Positions 53,377-62,482 of a stretch of DNA of 64,000 nt are shown piece by piece. The stretch spans positions 1,488,001-1,552,000 of the forward strand of contig NZ_JAEDAO010000001.1 of assembly GCF_016641735.1 (NCBI RefSeq), given 5' to 3'. The notes beneath the pieces were generated by a model. The model worked only from the letters and a program-made list of their open reading frames with translations, was not told the DNA's origin and did not search any database. Both the position numbers and the translations under genes were made by a program. The stretch is from Ramlibacter algicola (GTDB taxonomy: Bacteria > Pseudomonadota > Gammaproteobacteria > Burkholderiales > Burkholderiaceae_C). Within the stretch, counting starts at the first letter, position 1. Each line of letters starts with the position of its first letter.

Positions 53377-54173
53377 TTCGCCGTGTAGTAGTCCTGCACC
53401 GCGTCCCACGCGGCCTGCTGCAGCAGCTTGGCGGTCTCGGGCGGCAGGCCGGCCGTGTACGTCGCGCCGACCGGGGTCTTGCGCATCAGCGCGGCGTAGC
53501 TGGCGCAGGCGGCCAGGTAGGTGCCTGCGAGGCTGGGGTGGCGCTTGTCGGCGACGTACAGCTCGAGGTCCGGCTTGCGCTCGATCGCCTTGGCGAAGGC
53601 GAGGCCCGCGGGGATGACGAGCACGTCGTTGTCGTTGCCGGCCTTGGTGTACGCGTCGGCCAGCTGGCGGGTCATCTCGGGCTTGTCCTTGTAGGCCCAC
53701 GACATGAACAGCACCGGGCGGATGCCCTGCTTGCGCAGGATGTCGGCGTCCTTCTTCACCGTCTCGTGGAACGACTGCTGCAGCTGCGGGTGGACGGGGC
53801 ACTGGCTGCAGTCCATCATCACGACGGTGTCGTACTGCTTGCCCGGCGGGTTGAAGCGGATCTGGTTGTCGCCGACGAACGAATAGCGGCCGATGCCGTT
53901 CGGCCGCACCAGCGATTCCATGTCGTGCCAGTCCAGGCCGGAGCCGCTGACCGTCACCGACGTCCCGCGCACGGCCGGCTTGTCACCCAGCGACTCCGAC
54001 AGCTTGCCGAAGTGGTTGTGCAGCGAGTTGTTGTAATAGAAGAAGCTGTTGCCCACCCACATCATCGCGTCCACGCGCGGGCCGTGGTCGGTCTTCTTCG
54101 GGGCAACCTGCGCGTGCGCGGCGGGCAGCAGGGTGATGGCGGCGAGCGAGAGGGCGGCGATCAGGTGGCGCAT
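53373..54173 (-). CDS. exported SGNH/GDSL-type hydrolase-like protein
   Basis: A 266-residue protein with a Sec signal peptide (cleavage after AHA, about residue 21). It resembles SGNH hydrolases: block I appears as WVGNSFFYYNNS (Gly-Asn-Ser in place of Gly-Asp-Ser) and block V as DKRHPSLAGTYLAA with the catalytic Asp/His pair. The Asn of block III is not obvious to me, so activity is uncertain. Possible roles are esterase or deacetylase acting on envelope glycans. A good AAGGAG ribosome binding site precedes the ATG. Co-translated with the small exported protein downstream. Confidence 0.7.
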   Translation of the reverse strand: MRHLIAALSLAAITLLPAAHAQVAPKKTDHGPRVDAMMWVGNSFFYYNNSLHNHFGKLSESLGDKPAVRGTSVTVSGSGLDWHDMESLVRPNGIGRYSFVGDNQIRFNPPGKQYDTVVMMDCSQCPVHPQLQQSFHETVKKDADILRKQGIRPVLFMSWAYKDKPEMTRQLADAYTKAGNDNDVLVIPAGLAFAKAIERKPDLELYVADKRHPSLAGTYLAACASYAALMRKTPVGATYTAGLPPETAKLLQQAAWDAVQDYYTAK

Positions 54174-54243
54174 CGTTGTCTCCTTGGTTGTCGTCGCAGC
54201 TTAGCTGCTGGAGGCGGGGCAGGGAAGCCGCCTCCTTCCGCGT

Positions 54244-55922
<1,679 letters not shown>

Positions 55923-55929
55923 GCGCCCC

Positions 55930-56463
55930 ATGCGCTGGCTGGACCGGTTCGAGGAAGCCGTCGTCGTCGTGCTCATGGCGGGCATGACGCTGCTCGCCTT
56001 CGCGCAGGTCGTCGCCCGCTACGTCTTCAACTACAGCTTCGTGTGGGCGCTCGAAGTCATCGGCGTCATGTTCGCGTGGCTGATCTTCGTCGGCATGGCC
56101 TACGGCGTGCGCATCGGCACCCACATCGGTGTCGACCTGCTGGTGCGCAACCTGCGGCCGGGCGCGGCGCGCGTGGTTGGCTGCGTCGCCGCGGCGCTGT
56201 GCATCGGCTACTCGCTGGTCCTCGCCTGGGGCGGATTGCAGTACGTGCTGAAGATGCACGAGGTCGGCATCCTCATGCAGGACGTGCCCATCCCGCAGTG
56301 GTGGCCGCGCGCCATCCTGCCCGCGGGGTTCCTGCTGCTGGCATTCCGGTTCACGCAGGTCCTCGTGGCGGCGGCGCGCGGTGAAGCGGTGCACATGATC
56401 AGCGACGAGAGCCAGGACGCGTTGAAGCTGAAGGAAACCGGCACGACGGGGCTGGCCGAGTGA
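55930..56463 (+). CDS. dctQ: TRAP transporter small permease (DctQ family)
   Basis: A 177-residue inner-membrane protein with four predicted helices and the DctQ-typical WALEVIGVMFAWLIFVGMAYGVR segment. It bridges the binding protein to the large permease. It begins 7 bp after dctP and its stop overlaps the GTG start of dctM (GTGA). Confidence 0.92.
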   Translation: MRWLDRFEEAVVVVLMAGMTLLAFAQVVARYVFNYSFVWALEVIGVMFAWLIFVGMAYGVRIGTHIGVDLLVRNLRPGAARVVGCVAAALCIGYSLVLAWGGLQYVLKMHEVGILMQDVPIPQWWPRAILPAGFLLLAFRFTQVLVAAARGEAVHMISDESQDALKLKETGTTGLAE

Positions 56464-57737
56464 CGATCGCCGCCCTGTTCCTGCTGCTGTTCATCTTCAT
56501 GGCGCTGGGGCTGCCGGTCGCGGTGGCGCTGGGGCTGTCGTCGCTGCTGACGATCCTGGTGTTCGCCCACGACTCGCTTGCGTCGCTGTCGCTCAAGCTG
56601 TACGAGACGTCGGAGGCGTACACGCTGCTGGCGATCCCGTTCTTCATCCTCGGCGGCTCGTTCATGACCACCGGCGGCGTCGCCCGCCGGATGATCCGCT
56701 TCGCCAACGCCCTGCTCGGGCACTTCCGCGGCGGCCTGGCGATGGCCTCGGTGTTCGCCTGCATGCTGTTCGCCGCGGTGTCGGGGTCGTCGCCCGCGAC
56801 CGTCGCGGCGGTCGGCTCGATCGTCATCGCCGGCATGGTGCGCGCGGGCTATCGCGAGGACTTCGCCACCGGCGTGATCTGCAACGCCGGCACGCTGGGC
56901 ATCCTGATCCCGCCGTCGATCGTGATGGTGGTCTACGGCGCCGCCACCGAGACGTCGGTCGGCCAGCTGTTCATGGCCGGCGTGGTGCCCGGCATCCTGC
57001 TCGGGTTGCTGCTGATGGTGGCCATCGCCATCCGCGCGCGCACGCTCGACATCCCGCGCCAGCCGCGCGCCAGCCTGCCGGAAGTGCTGCGCGCCGGCCG
57101 TGACTCGCTGTGGGGCCTGCTGCTGGTGGTGATCATCCTGGGCGGCATCTACGGCGGCGTGTTCACGCCCACCGAGGCCGCCGCGGTGGCGGCGGTCTAC
57201 GCCTTCTTCGTCGCCGTGTTCGTCTACCGTGACCTGAAGCTGTCCGCCGTGCCGGGCGTGCTGCTGGATTCGGGCCGGGTGACGGTGATGCTGATGTTCA
57301 TCATCGCCAATGCGCTGCTGTTCGCGCACGTGCTGACCACGGAGCGCATCCCGCAGGCCATCGCCGAAACGATCGTGGGCTGGGGCATGCCGGCCTGGCA
57401 GTTCCTGCTGGTGGTGAACCTGCTGCTGCTGGTGGCCGGCATGTTCATGGAGCCGACCGGGATCATCCTGATCCTGGCGCCGATCCTGTTCCCGATCGCG
57501 CAGCAACTGGGCATCGACGCCGTCCACCTCGGGATCATCATGGTGGTGAACCTGGAGATCGGCATGGTGACGCCGCCGGTGGGGCTCAACCTGTTCGTCG
57601 CGTCGGGCATCACAGGCATGCCCATCACGGCCGTGGCGCGCGCCGCGCTGCCGTGGATGATGGTGCTGCTGGGCTTCCTGGTGGTGGTCACCTACGTGCC
57701 GGCCATCACGCTCGCGCTCCCCAACCTGCTGTTCTGA
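56460..57737 (+). CDS. dctM: TRAP transporter large permease (DctM family)
   Basis: A 425-residue, roughly 12-helix sodium-coupled permease. Typical DctM motifs include the first helix FIFMALGLPVAVALGLSS, GSSPATVAAVGSI, the cytoplasmic GILIPPSIVMVVYG and the final GMVTPPVGLNLFV. It begins with GTG at 56460, overlapping the dctQ stop, so all three TRAP genes are one operon. It ends 87 bp before paaA; the intervening paa promoter is separate. Confidence 0.93.
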   Translation: MTIAALFLLLFIFMALGLPVAVALGLSSLLTILVFAHDSLASLSLKLYETSEAYTLLAIPFFILGGSFMTTGGVARRMIRFANALLGHFRGGLAMASVFACMLFAAVSGSSPATVAAVGSIVIAGMVRAGYREDFATGVICNAGTLGILIPPSIVMVVYGAATETSVGQLFMAGVVPGILLGLLLMVAIAIRARTLDIPRQPRASLPEVLRAGRDSLWGLLLVVIILGGIYGGVFTPTEAAAVAAVYAFFVAVFVYRDLKLSAVPGVLLDSGRVTVMLMFIIANALLFAHVLTTERIPQAIAETIVGWGMPAWQFLLVVNLLLLVAGMFMEPTGIILILAPILFPIAQQLGIDAVHLGIIMVVNLEIGMVTPPVGLNLFVASGITGMPITAVARAALPWMMVLLGFLVVVTYVPAITLALPNLLF

Positions 57738-57753
57738 TCGGCTGCCGTCGCGC

Positions 57754-57797
57754 TTGCCGCAGGGGCGCGGCTTGGCCTATGATCGACCAATCGGTCG
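57754..57797 (+). promoter_or_regulatory. paaA promoter with overlapping TetR-type operator
   Basis: A TTGCCG -35 box (57754-57759), 18-bp spacer and TATGAT -10 box (57778-57783) form a good sigma-70 promoter. The palindrome CGACC-AATC-GGTCG (57784-57797) covers the expected transcript start. TetR-type PaaR repressors of betaproteobacteria bind ACCGACCGATCGGT-like palindromes; the TetR gene at 61829 is the likely ligand-responsive regulator. An AGGAGA ribosome binding site precedes ATG 57825. Confidence 0.6.
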
Positions 57798-57824
57798 GCA
57801 ATAAACCGGCCCGCAGGAGACCGC

Positions 57825-58826
57825 ATGTACACGCAGGCGATGGACACCATGAAGGGCGAGGCCGCCAAGCCGGTGCGCTCGGCCCAGGAAGTGCAACTGC
57901 AGGAGCGCTTCGACGCCCGCATCGACGCGGGCGAGTTCGTCGAGCCCAAGGACTGGATGCCCGAGCACTACCGCAAGACGCTGGTGCGGCAGATCAGCCA
58001 GCACGCGCATTCCGAGATCGTCGGCATGCTGCCCGAAGGCAACTGGATCTCGCGAGCGCCGACGCTCAAGCGCAAGGCGATCCTGCTGGCCAAGGTGCAG
58101 GACGAGGGCGGCCACGGCCTCTACCTGTATTCCGCCGCGGAGACGCTGGGCACCTCGCGCGACGAGATGCTGCATGCGCTGCACACCGGCAAGGCGAAGT
58201 ACAGCTCGATCTTCAACTACCCGACGCTCACCTGGGCCGACGTCGGCGTGATCGGCTGGCTGGTGGACGGCGCGGCGATCATGAACCAGGTGCCGATTTG
58301 CCGCTGCTCGTACGGGCCGTATGCGCGCGCGATGATCCGCATCTGCCGCGAGGAGAGCTTCCACCAGCGCCAGGGCTTCGAGTCGCTGCTGACGATGATG
58401 GACAAGGGCACCGACGCGCAGCGCGCGATGGTGCAGGACGCGGTCAACCGCTGGTGGTGGCCGTCGATCATGATGTTCGGCCCGCCCGACGACCAGTCGC
58501 CCAACAGCGCGCAGTCGATGCGCTGGGGCATCAAGCGCGTGTCCAACGACGAACTGCGCCAGCGCTTCATCGACGCGACCGCCGAACAGGCCAAGGTGCT
58601 GGGCGTGACGCTGCCCGACCCCGAGCTGCGGTGGAACGAGGAGCGCGGGCACCACGACTTCGGCGCCATCGACTGGACCGAGTTCTGGAACGTCGTCAAC
58701 GGCCACGGCCCCTGCAACAAGGAACGCCTGGCCGAACGCGTGCAGGCGTGGGACGACGGCGCGTGGGTGCGCGAGGCTGCGCTGGCTTATGCCGCGAAGC
58801 AGGAACCGATGAAGGAGGCTGCATGA
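57825..58826 (+). CDS. paaA: phenylacetyl-CoA epoxidase catalytic subunit PaaA
   Basis: A 333-residue di-iron oxygenase subunit. Iron ligands lie in the helical motifs [12 protein letters not shown] and [12 protein letters not shown]; the C-terminal [22 protein letters not shown] segment is typical. With PaaC it forms the core that converts phenylacetyl-CoA to the 1,2-epoxide. First gene of the paa operon; its stop overlaps the paaB start (ATGA, 4 bp). Confidence 0.96.
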   Translation: MYTQAMDTMKGEAAKPVRSAQEVQLQERFDARIDAGEFVEPKDWMPEHYRKTLVRQISQHAHSEIVGMLPEGNWISRAPTLKRKAILLAKVQDEGGHGLYLYSAAETLGTSRDEMLHALHTGKAKYSSIFNYPTLTWADVGVIGWLVDGAAIMNQVPICRCSYGPYARAMIRICREESFHQRQGFESLLTMMDKGTDAQRAMVQDAVNRWWWPSIMMFGPPDDQSPNSAQSMRWGIKRVSNDELRQRFIDATAEQAKVLGVTLPDPELRWNEERGHHDFGAIDWTEFWNVVNGHGPCNKERLAERVQAWDDGAWVREAALAYAAKQEPMKEAA

Positions 58827-59197
58827 CGTCGTCGACCAAAGGAAAGCCCTCCCCTGGTGAGGGGAGGGTTGGAGAGGGGTCGAGCCCAGCGCGGCCGCAG
58901 GCCACGGCGTCCGAAGGACGCGAGTGGCCGCTGTGGGAAGTGTTCGTCCGCAGCAAGAGCGGGCTGGACCACAAGCATTGCGGCAGCTTGCATGCCGCGG
59001 ACGCGAAGATGGCCATCCAGATGGCGCGCGACGTCTACACGCGGCGGCAGGAAGGCACCAGCGTGTGGGTCGTGCGGTCGGACCACATCGTGGCCAGCGA
59101 CCCCGGCGACAAGGACATGTACTTCGACCCGGCCGAGGACAAGGTGTACCGCCACCCGACGTTCTTCAAGCTGCCGCCTTCCGTGGACCACATGTAA
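58823..59197 (+). CDS. paaB: phenylacetyl-CoA epoxidase subunit PaaB, with repeat-encoded N-terminus
   Basis: A 124-residue PaaB, about 30 residues longer than usual. The normal domain starts at about residue 34 ([37 protein letters not shown]). Residues 9-20 ([12 protein letters not shown]) are encoded by a palindromic DNA repeat related to those in bkdB and the TetR gene, and the next dozen residues are low complexity. PaaB bridges PaaAC units. The start is fixed by the overlap with paaA. Overlaps the paaC start by one base (TAATG). Whether the added arm affects assembly is unknown. Confidence 0.95.
   Translation: MTSSTKGKPSPGEGRVGEGSSPARPQATASEGREWPLWEVFVRSKSGLDHKHCGSLHAADAKMAIQMARDVYTRRQEGTSVWVVRSDHIVASDPGDKDMYFDPAEDKVYRHPTFFKLPPSVDHM
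58847..58880. repeat. GGGAGAGGG-type palindrome inside paaB
   Basis: CCCTCCCCT-GGTG-AGGGGAGGG hairpin followed by TTGGAGAGGGG. It is the same family as at 32496-32534 and 62426-62460 but in the opposite orientation, read in frame as [11 protein letters not shown]. Confidence 0.75.
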
Positions 59198-59973
59198 TGG
59201 CCGTCGCGAGCATCACCGTCAAGCAGGACCCCGCCGTCCAGTACCTGCTGCGCATCGGCGACACCGCGCTGATCCACGCGCAGCGCCTGGCCGAGTGGAC
59301 CGGCCACGCCCCGCAACTGGAAGAGGACATCGCGCTGGCCAACATGGCGCTCGACCTGCTCGGGCAGGCGCGCGCGGTGCTCACGCGCGCGGGCGAGCTC
59401 GAAGGGGCTGGCCACGACGAGGACCAGCTGGCGTTCCTGCGCGAGGAGCGCGACTTTCGCAACGTGACGCTGGTGGAGCTGCCGCGGGGCGACTTCGCGG
59501 TGACCGTGCTGCGCAACGCGATGATGTCCAGCTTCTTCAAGCTGCTCTGGGAGCAGCTGCGCACGTCCTCCGACGCGGAGCTGGCGGCCATCGCCGGCAA
59601 GGCGGTGAAGGAAGTGCGCTACCACCAGCAGCACGCGTTCGACTGGGTCGTGCGCCTGGGGCAGGGCACCGACGAATCGCTGCGCCGGCTGCAGGCCGCC
59701 CTCGACCAGCTGTGGCGCTACGGCGCCGAGCTGTTCGACGAGGACGCGGTCGACGAGCACGCGTCGCACACCGGCCTGGGCCCGCGCTGGGGCGACCTGG
59801 CCGATGCGTGGGACGCCGAGATGGCCGCGCTGCTCGGCGAAGCGGGCCTCGAGGTGCCGAAGGCGACGCCGTTCCGCTCGACGGGCAAGCGCGGCGTGCA
59901 CAGCGAGCACATGGGCTTCATCCTCTCCGAGATGCAGCACCTGCAGCGCGCCTACCCCGGCGGCGTGTGGTGA
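59197..59973 (+). CDS. paaC: phenylacetyl-CoA epoxidase structural subunit PaaC
   Basis: A 258-residue PaaC. It has the same four-helix ferritin-like fold as PaaA but lacks a complete iron site; characteristic segments are YLLRIGDTALIHAQRLAEW, EEDIALANMALDLLGQAR and EVRYHQQHAFDWVVRLG. Forms the A2C2 core with PaaA. Starts at ATG 59197, sharing one base with the paaB stop. Confidence 0.95.
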   Translation: MAVASITVKQDPAVQYLLRIGDTALIHAQRLAEWTGHAPQLEEDIALANMALDLLGQARAVLTRAGELEGAGHDEDQLAFLREERDFRNVTLVELPRGDFAVTVLRNAMMSSFFKLLWEQLRTSSDAELAAIAGKAVKEVRYHQQHAFDWVVRLGQGTDESLRRLQAALDQLWRYGAELFDEDAVDEHASHTGLGPRWGDLADAWDAEMAALLGEAGLEVPKATPFRSTGKRGVHSEHMGFILSEMQHLQRAYPGGVW

Positions 59974-59978
59974 GCGCC

Positions 59979-60479
59979 ATGGCCGCGCCGCGCGTCGACC
60001 GCGCCTGGGAAGTGCTGGGCACGGTGCTCGATCCCGAGGTGCCCGCGCTGTCGGTGCGCGACCTGGGCATCGTGCGCGACGTGATCGACCACGGCGAGGA
60101 ACTGGAGGTGGTGCTGACGCCGACCTATTCCGGCTGCCCGGCGACCGAAGTGATCGAGCAGAGCGTGCTGGGTGCGCTGCAAGCCGAAGGCCTCGGCCCC
60201 GCACGCGCCACGCTGCGCCGCGCGCCTGCCTGGACGACCGACTGGATCACCGAGGACGGCAAGCGCAAGCTGCGCGAGTACGGCATCGCGCCGCCGCACG
60301 CCACCCTGCCCGAAGGCGGCGTCCCCATCCGCATCGTCCGTCGCGACCCCCCCATTGCCTGCCCCCACTGCGGCAGCTCGCACACCGAGCGCACGTCTGC
60401 TTTCGGCTCGACGGCCTGCAAGGCGCTGTACCGGTGCCTCGCCTGCCGAGAACCGTTCGAGTATTTCAAACCGATATGA
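59979..60479 (+). CDS. paaD: phenylacetate pathway protein PaaD (Fe-S maturation)
   Basis: A 166-residue protein. N-terminal DUF59/MIP18-like domain (VLDPEVPALSVRDLGIVRDV, TPTYSGCPATEVIEQSV) with the conserved Cys, and a C-terminal zinc-ribbon-like domain (CPHCGSSHTE...CKALYRCLACREPFEYFK). PaaD is thought to help mature the iron-sulfur cluster of PaaE. ATG 59979 is used; GTG 59970, overlapping the paaC stop as GTGA, is an equally plausible start given the coupling seen through the operon. A hairpin repeat starts directly after its stop codon. Confidence 0.93.
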   Translation: MAAPRVDRAWEVLGTVLDPEVPALSVRDLGIVRDVIDHGEELEVVLTPTYSGCPATEVIEQSVLGALQAEGLGPARATLRRAPAWTTDWITEDGKRKLREYGIAPPHATLPEGGVPIRIVRRDPPIACPHCGSSHTERTSAFGSTACKALYRCLACREPFEYFKPI

Positions 60480-60587
60480 ACTCCCAAACGCAGAAGTCAC
60501 AGAAGAAGCGCAGAAGTCACAGAAGAATTTCCAAGATGGATTCTTCCGTGACTTCTGTGCGCTTCTGCGACTTCTGTGTTTGGGAGT
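60480..60587. repeat. 108-bp imperfect hairpin repeat (CGCAGA family), copy 2
   Basis: Arms ACTCCCAAACGCAGAAGTC...GCGCAGAAGTCACAGAAGAAT and ATTCTTCCGTGACTTCTGTG...TGTTTGGGAGT are near-perfect reverse complements around a TTTCCAAGATG centre, the best hairpin of the three copies. It occupies nearly the entire paaD-paaE gap. The end sequence GTTTGGGAGTCCG also occurs alone at 3359, possibly a decayed copy. Confidence 0.85.
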
Positions 60588-60606
60588 CCGTCTTCCTGGA
60601 TCGCCA

Positions 60607-61695
60607 ATGAGCACACCGCTCTTCCACCAGCTCAGAGTCCGCTCCATCCAGCCTGACACGCAGGAGGCGGTGGTCGTCGCGTTCGAGGTGCCGCCCGAGT
60701 TGCAGCCGGTGTTCGGCTTCACGCAGGGCCAGTACCTCACGTTGCGCAAGGAGATCGACGGCCAGGACCTGCGGCGGTCGTATTCGATCTGCGCCGGCGT
60801 CGACGACGGCGAACTGCGCGTGGGCGTGCGCAAGGTGCGCGGGGGCGTGTTCTCCAACTGGATCAACGAGCACCTCAAGCCGGGCGACACGGTCCACGTG
60901 ATGGCACCGCAAGGCCGCTTCTTCGTGCCGATCGAGCCGGGCGCGGCCCGCCACCACGTCGGCATCGCCGGCGGCAGCGGCATCACGCCGATCCTGTCGA
61001 TCATGAAGACGGTGCTCGCCCGCGAGCCGAAGGCGCGCTTCTCGCTCGTCTACGGCAACCGCAGCCTCAAGTCCACGATGTTCAAGGAGGAGATCGAGGA
61101 CCTGAAGGACAAGTACATGACGCGGCTGGTCCTGCACCACGTGTTCTCCGACGAGCCAACCGACGCGCCGCTGAACATGGGCCTGATGAACCGCGAGAAG
61201 ATCGGTGAGTTCCTGGCGACCGTCGTGCCCGCGGCATCCATCGACCACGCGTACGTCTGCGGGCCGTACCAGATGAACGACGAGGCCGAAGCCGCGTTGC
61301 TCGGCGCCGGCGTGCCGGAAGACCGCATCCACATCGAGCGTTTCGGCGTGCCGCTGCCCGCCGCCGGCTCGGTGGATGCCGTCATCCACGAGGCCAAGCC
61401 CGGCGACGCCGAACAGGCCCGGGTCGTCATCATCCGCGACGGCCTGCAGCGCGAGATCACCTTCAGCAAGGACCAGCCCAGCATCCTCGACTGCGCGTCG
61501 GCGTCCGGGCTGGAAGTGCCGTTCTCGTGCACGTCCGGCGTCTGCGGCACCTGCCGCGCGAAGCTGGTGGAAGGCGAGGTGCGGATGGATCGCAACTTCG
61601 CCCTGGACAAGGCCGAAGTCGCTGCCGGCTTCATCCTCACCTGCCAGGCGCACCCGGTGTCCGAGCGCGTGGTGCTCTCTTTCGACGAGCGTTGA
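60607..61695 (+). CDS. paaE: phenylacetyl-CoA epoxidase reductase PaaE
   Basis: A 362-residue flavo-iron-sulfur reductase. FAD domain (about 1-105, with RRSYSICAG), NAD(P)H domain (about 106-245, AGGSGITPILSIMKT and YVCGPYQM), and a plant-type [2Fe-2S] domain (about 270-362, CTSGVCGTCRAKLVEG...LTCQAHP). It passes electrons from NADPH to the di-iron site of PaaA. The ATG 60607 was chosen because the frame upstream runs into the hairpin repeat. It ends 13 bp before another hairpin repeat. Confidence 0.95.
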   Translation: MSTPLFHQLRVRSIQPDTQEAVVVAFEVPPELQPVFGFTQGQYLTLRKEIDGQDLRRSYSICAGVDDGELRVGVRKVRGGVFSNWINEHLKPGDTVHVMAPQGRFFVPIEPGAARHHVGIAGGSGITPILSIMKTVLAREPKARFSLVYGNRSLKSTMFKEEIEDLKDKYMTRLVLHHVFSDEPTDAPLNMGLMNREKIGEFLATVVPAASIDHAYVCGPYQMNDEAEAALLGAGVPEDRIHIERFGVPLPAAGSVDAVIHEAKPGDAEQARVVIIRDGLQREITFSKDQPSILDCASASGLEVPFSCTSGVCGTCRAKLVEGEVRMDRNFALDKAEVAAGFILTCQAHPVSERVVLSFDER

Positions 61696-61707
61696 AAACC
61701 AAACTCC

Positions 61708-61808
61708 CGAACGCACAGGACGCAGAGCGAAGCGCAGAGGACGCAGAAGGAATCCTTGAAATGTCTTCTTCTGTGTTCCCTGCGCTTGCTCTGCGTCCTC
61801 TGCGTTCG
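61708..61808. repeat. 101-bp imperfect hairpin repeat (CGCAGA family), copy 3
   Basis: Arms CGAACGCACAGGACGCAGAG...GCGCAGAGGAC and TCTTCTGTGTTCCCTGCGCTT...CTCTGCGTTCG pair around AATCCTTGAAATG. It lies between paaE and the TetR gene. Like copies 1 and 2 it is made of alternating GCAGAGG/CCTCTGC-type blocks; the element therefore occurs twice within one operon. Confidence 0.85.
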
Positions 61809-61828
61809 GCAGTTCCAGGGACTTAGTC

Positions 61829-62482
61829 ATGGGCAGAGGCAGGCACGCGGGCTACGACGACCAGCGCGAGGCGATCCTGGCGCGGGCGGCGCATCTGTTT
61901 GCGACGCGCGGGTACTCGGCGACGTCGATGAACGAAGTCGCCGAAGCCTGCGGCCTGTCCAAGGCGACGCTGTACCACTATTACCGCGACAAGTACGCGC
62001 TGCTGTTTTCCATCGCCGATTCGCACGTCGAGCGCTTGCAGCGCATCGCCGCGGACGCGGTCGTGCAGGCGCCCGAACCGCAGGCGCGCCTGCGCGTGCT
62101 GATCCGGTTGCTGGTCGACGAATACGCGGACGCGCAGGACGCGCACTGGGTGCTCACCAGCGAAGTGCGCTTCCTCGAGCCCGCCGATCGCCGCCGCATC
62201 CTCGACCGCGAGCGCGAGGTGGTGCAGGCGTTCGCGGACGTCGTCGCCGCGCTGCGTCCCGACCTGCGCGAAGCCGCGCTCGCCAAGCCGTTGACCATGC
62301 TGCTGTTCGGCATGGTCAACTGGATGTTCACCTGGATGAAGCCCGACGGGCCGCTCGACCACGACGCGATGGCGCCGGTGGTGGCGGATTTGTTCCTGGG
62401 TGGGCTGGGCGCGGTGCAGGCCAAGCCCTCACCCCAGCCCTCTCCCGGAGGGAGAGGGAGAAAGAAGGAGACGATCACATGA
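61829..62482 (+). CDS. paaR: TetR-family regulator, PaaR-like, with repeat-encoded C-terminus
   Basis: A 217-residue TetR-type repressor. HTH region: LFATRGYSATSMNEVAEACGLSKATLYHYYRDK. The ligand domain is complete to about residue 198. TetR-type PaaR proteins in betaproteobacteria repress paa genes and are released by phenylacetyl-CoA; the location and the palindrome before paaA support this role. The last residues, about 200-211 (PSPQPSPGGRGR), are the translation of a palindromic repeat, and the stop codon overlaps the paaZ start (ATGA). The C-terminal tail is thus a recent addition. Confidence 0.88.
   Translation: MGRGRHAGYDDQREAILARAAHLFATRGYSATSMNEVAEACGLSKATLYHYYRDKYALLFSIADSHVERLQRIAADAVVQAPEPQARLRVLIRLLVDEYADAQDAHWVLTSEVRFLEPADRRRILDREREVVQAFADVVAALRPDLREAALAKPLTMLLFGMVNWMFTWMKPDGPLDHDAMAPVVADLFLGGLGAVQAKPSPQPSPGGRGRKKETIT
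62426..62460. repeat. GGGAGAGGG-type palindrome in the 3' end of the TetR gene
   Basis: CCCTCACCCCAGCCCTCTCC followed by CGGAGGGAGAGGGAG, with stem CCCTCTCC/GGAGAGGG. Same family and orientation as the copy in bkdB (32496-32534). It is read in frame as PSPQPSPGGRG. Its last bases run into the AAGGAG ribosome binding site of the next gene at 62465-62470. Confidence 0.85.

Noticed and set aside
60172..60606. In-frame upstream extension of paaE through the hairpin repeat
   Set aside because: The extension would translate the repeat and the end of paaD in another frame; ATG 60607 gives the normal PaaE N-terminus.
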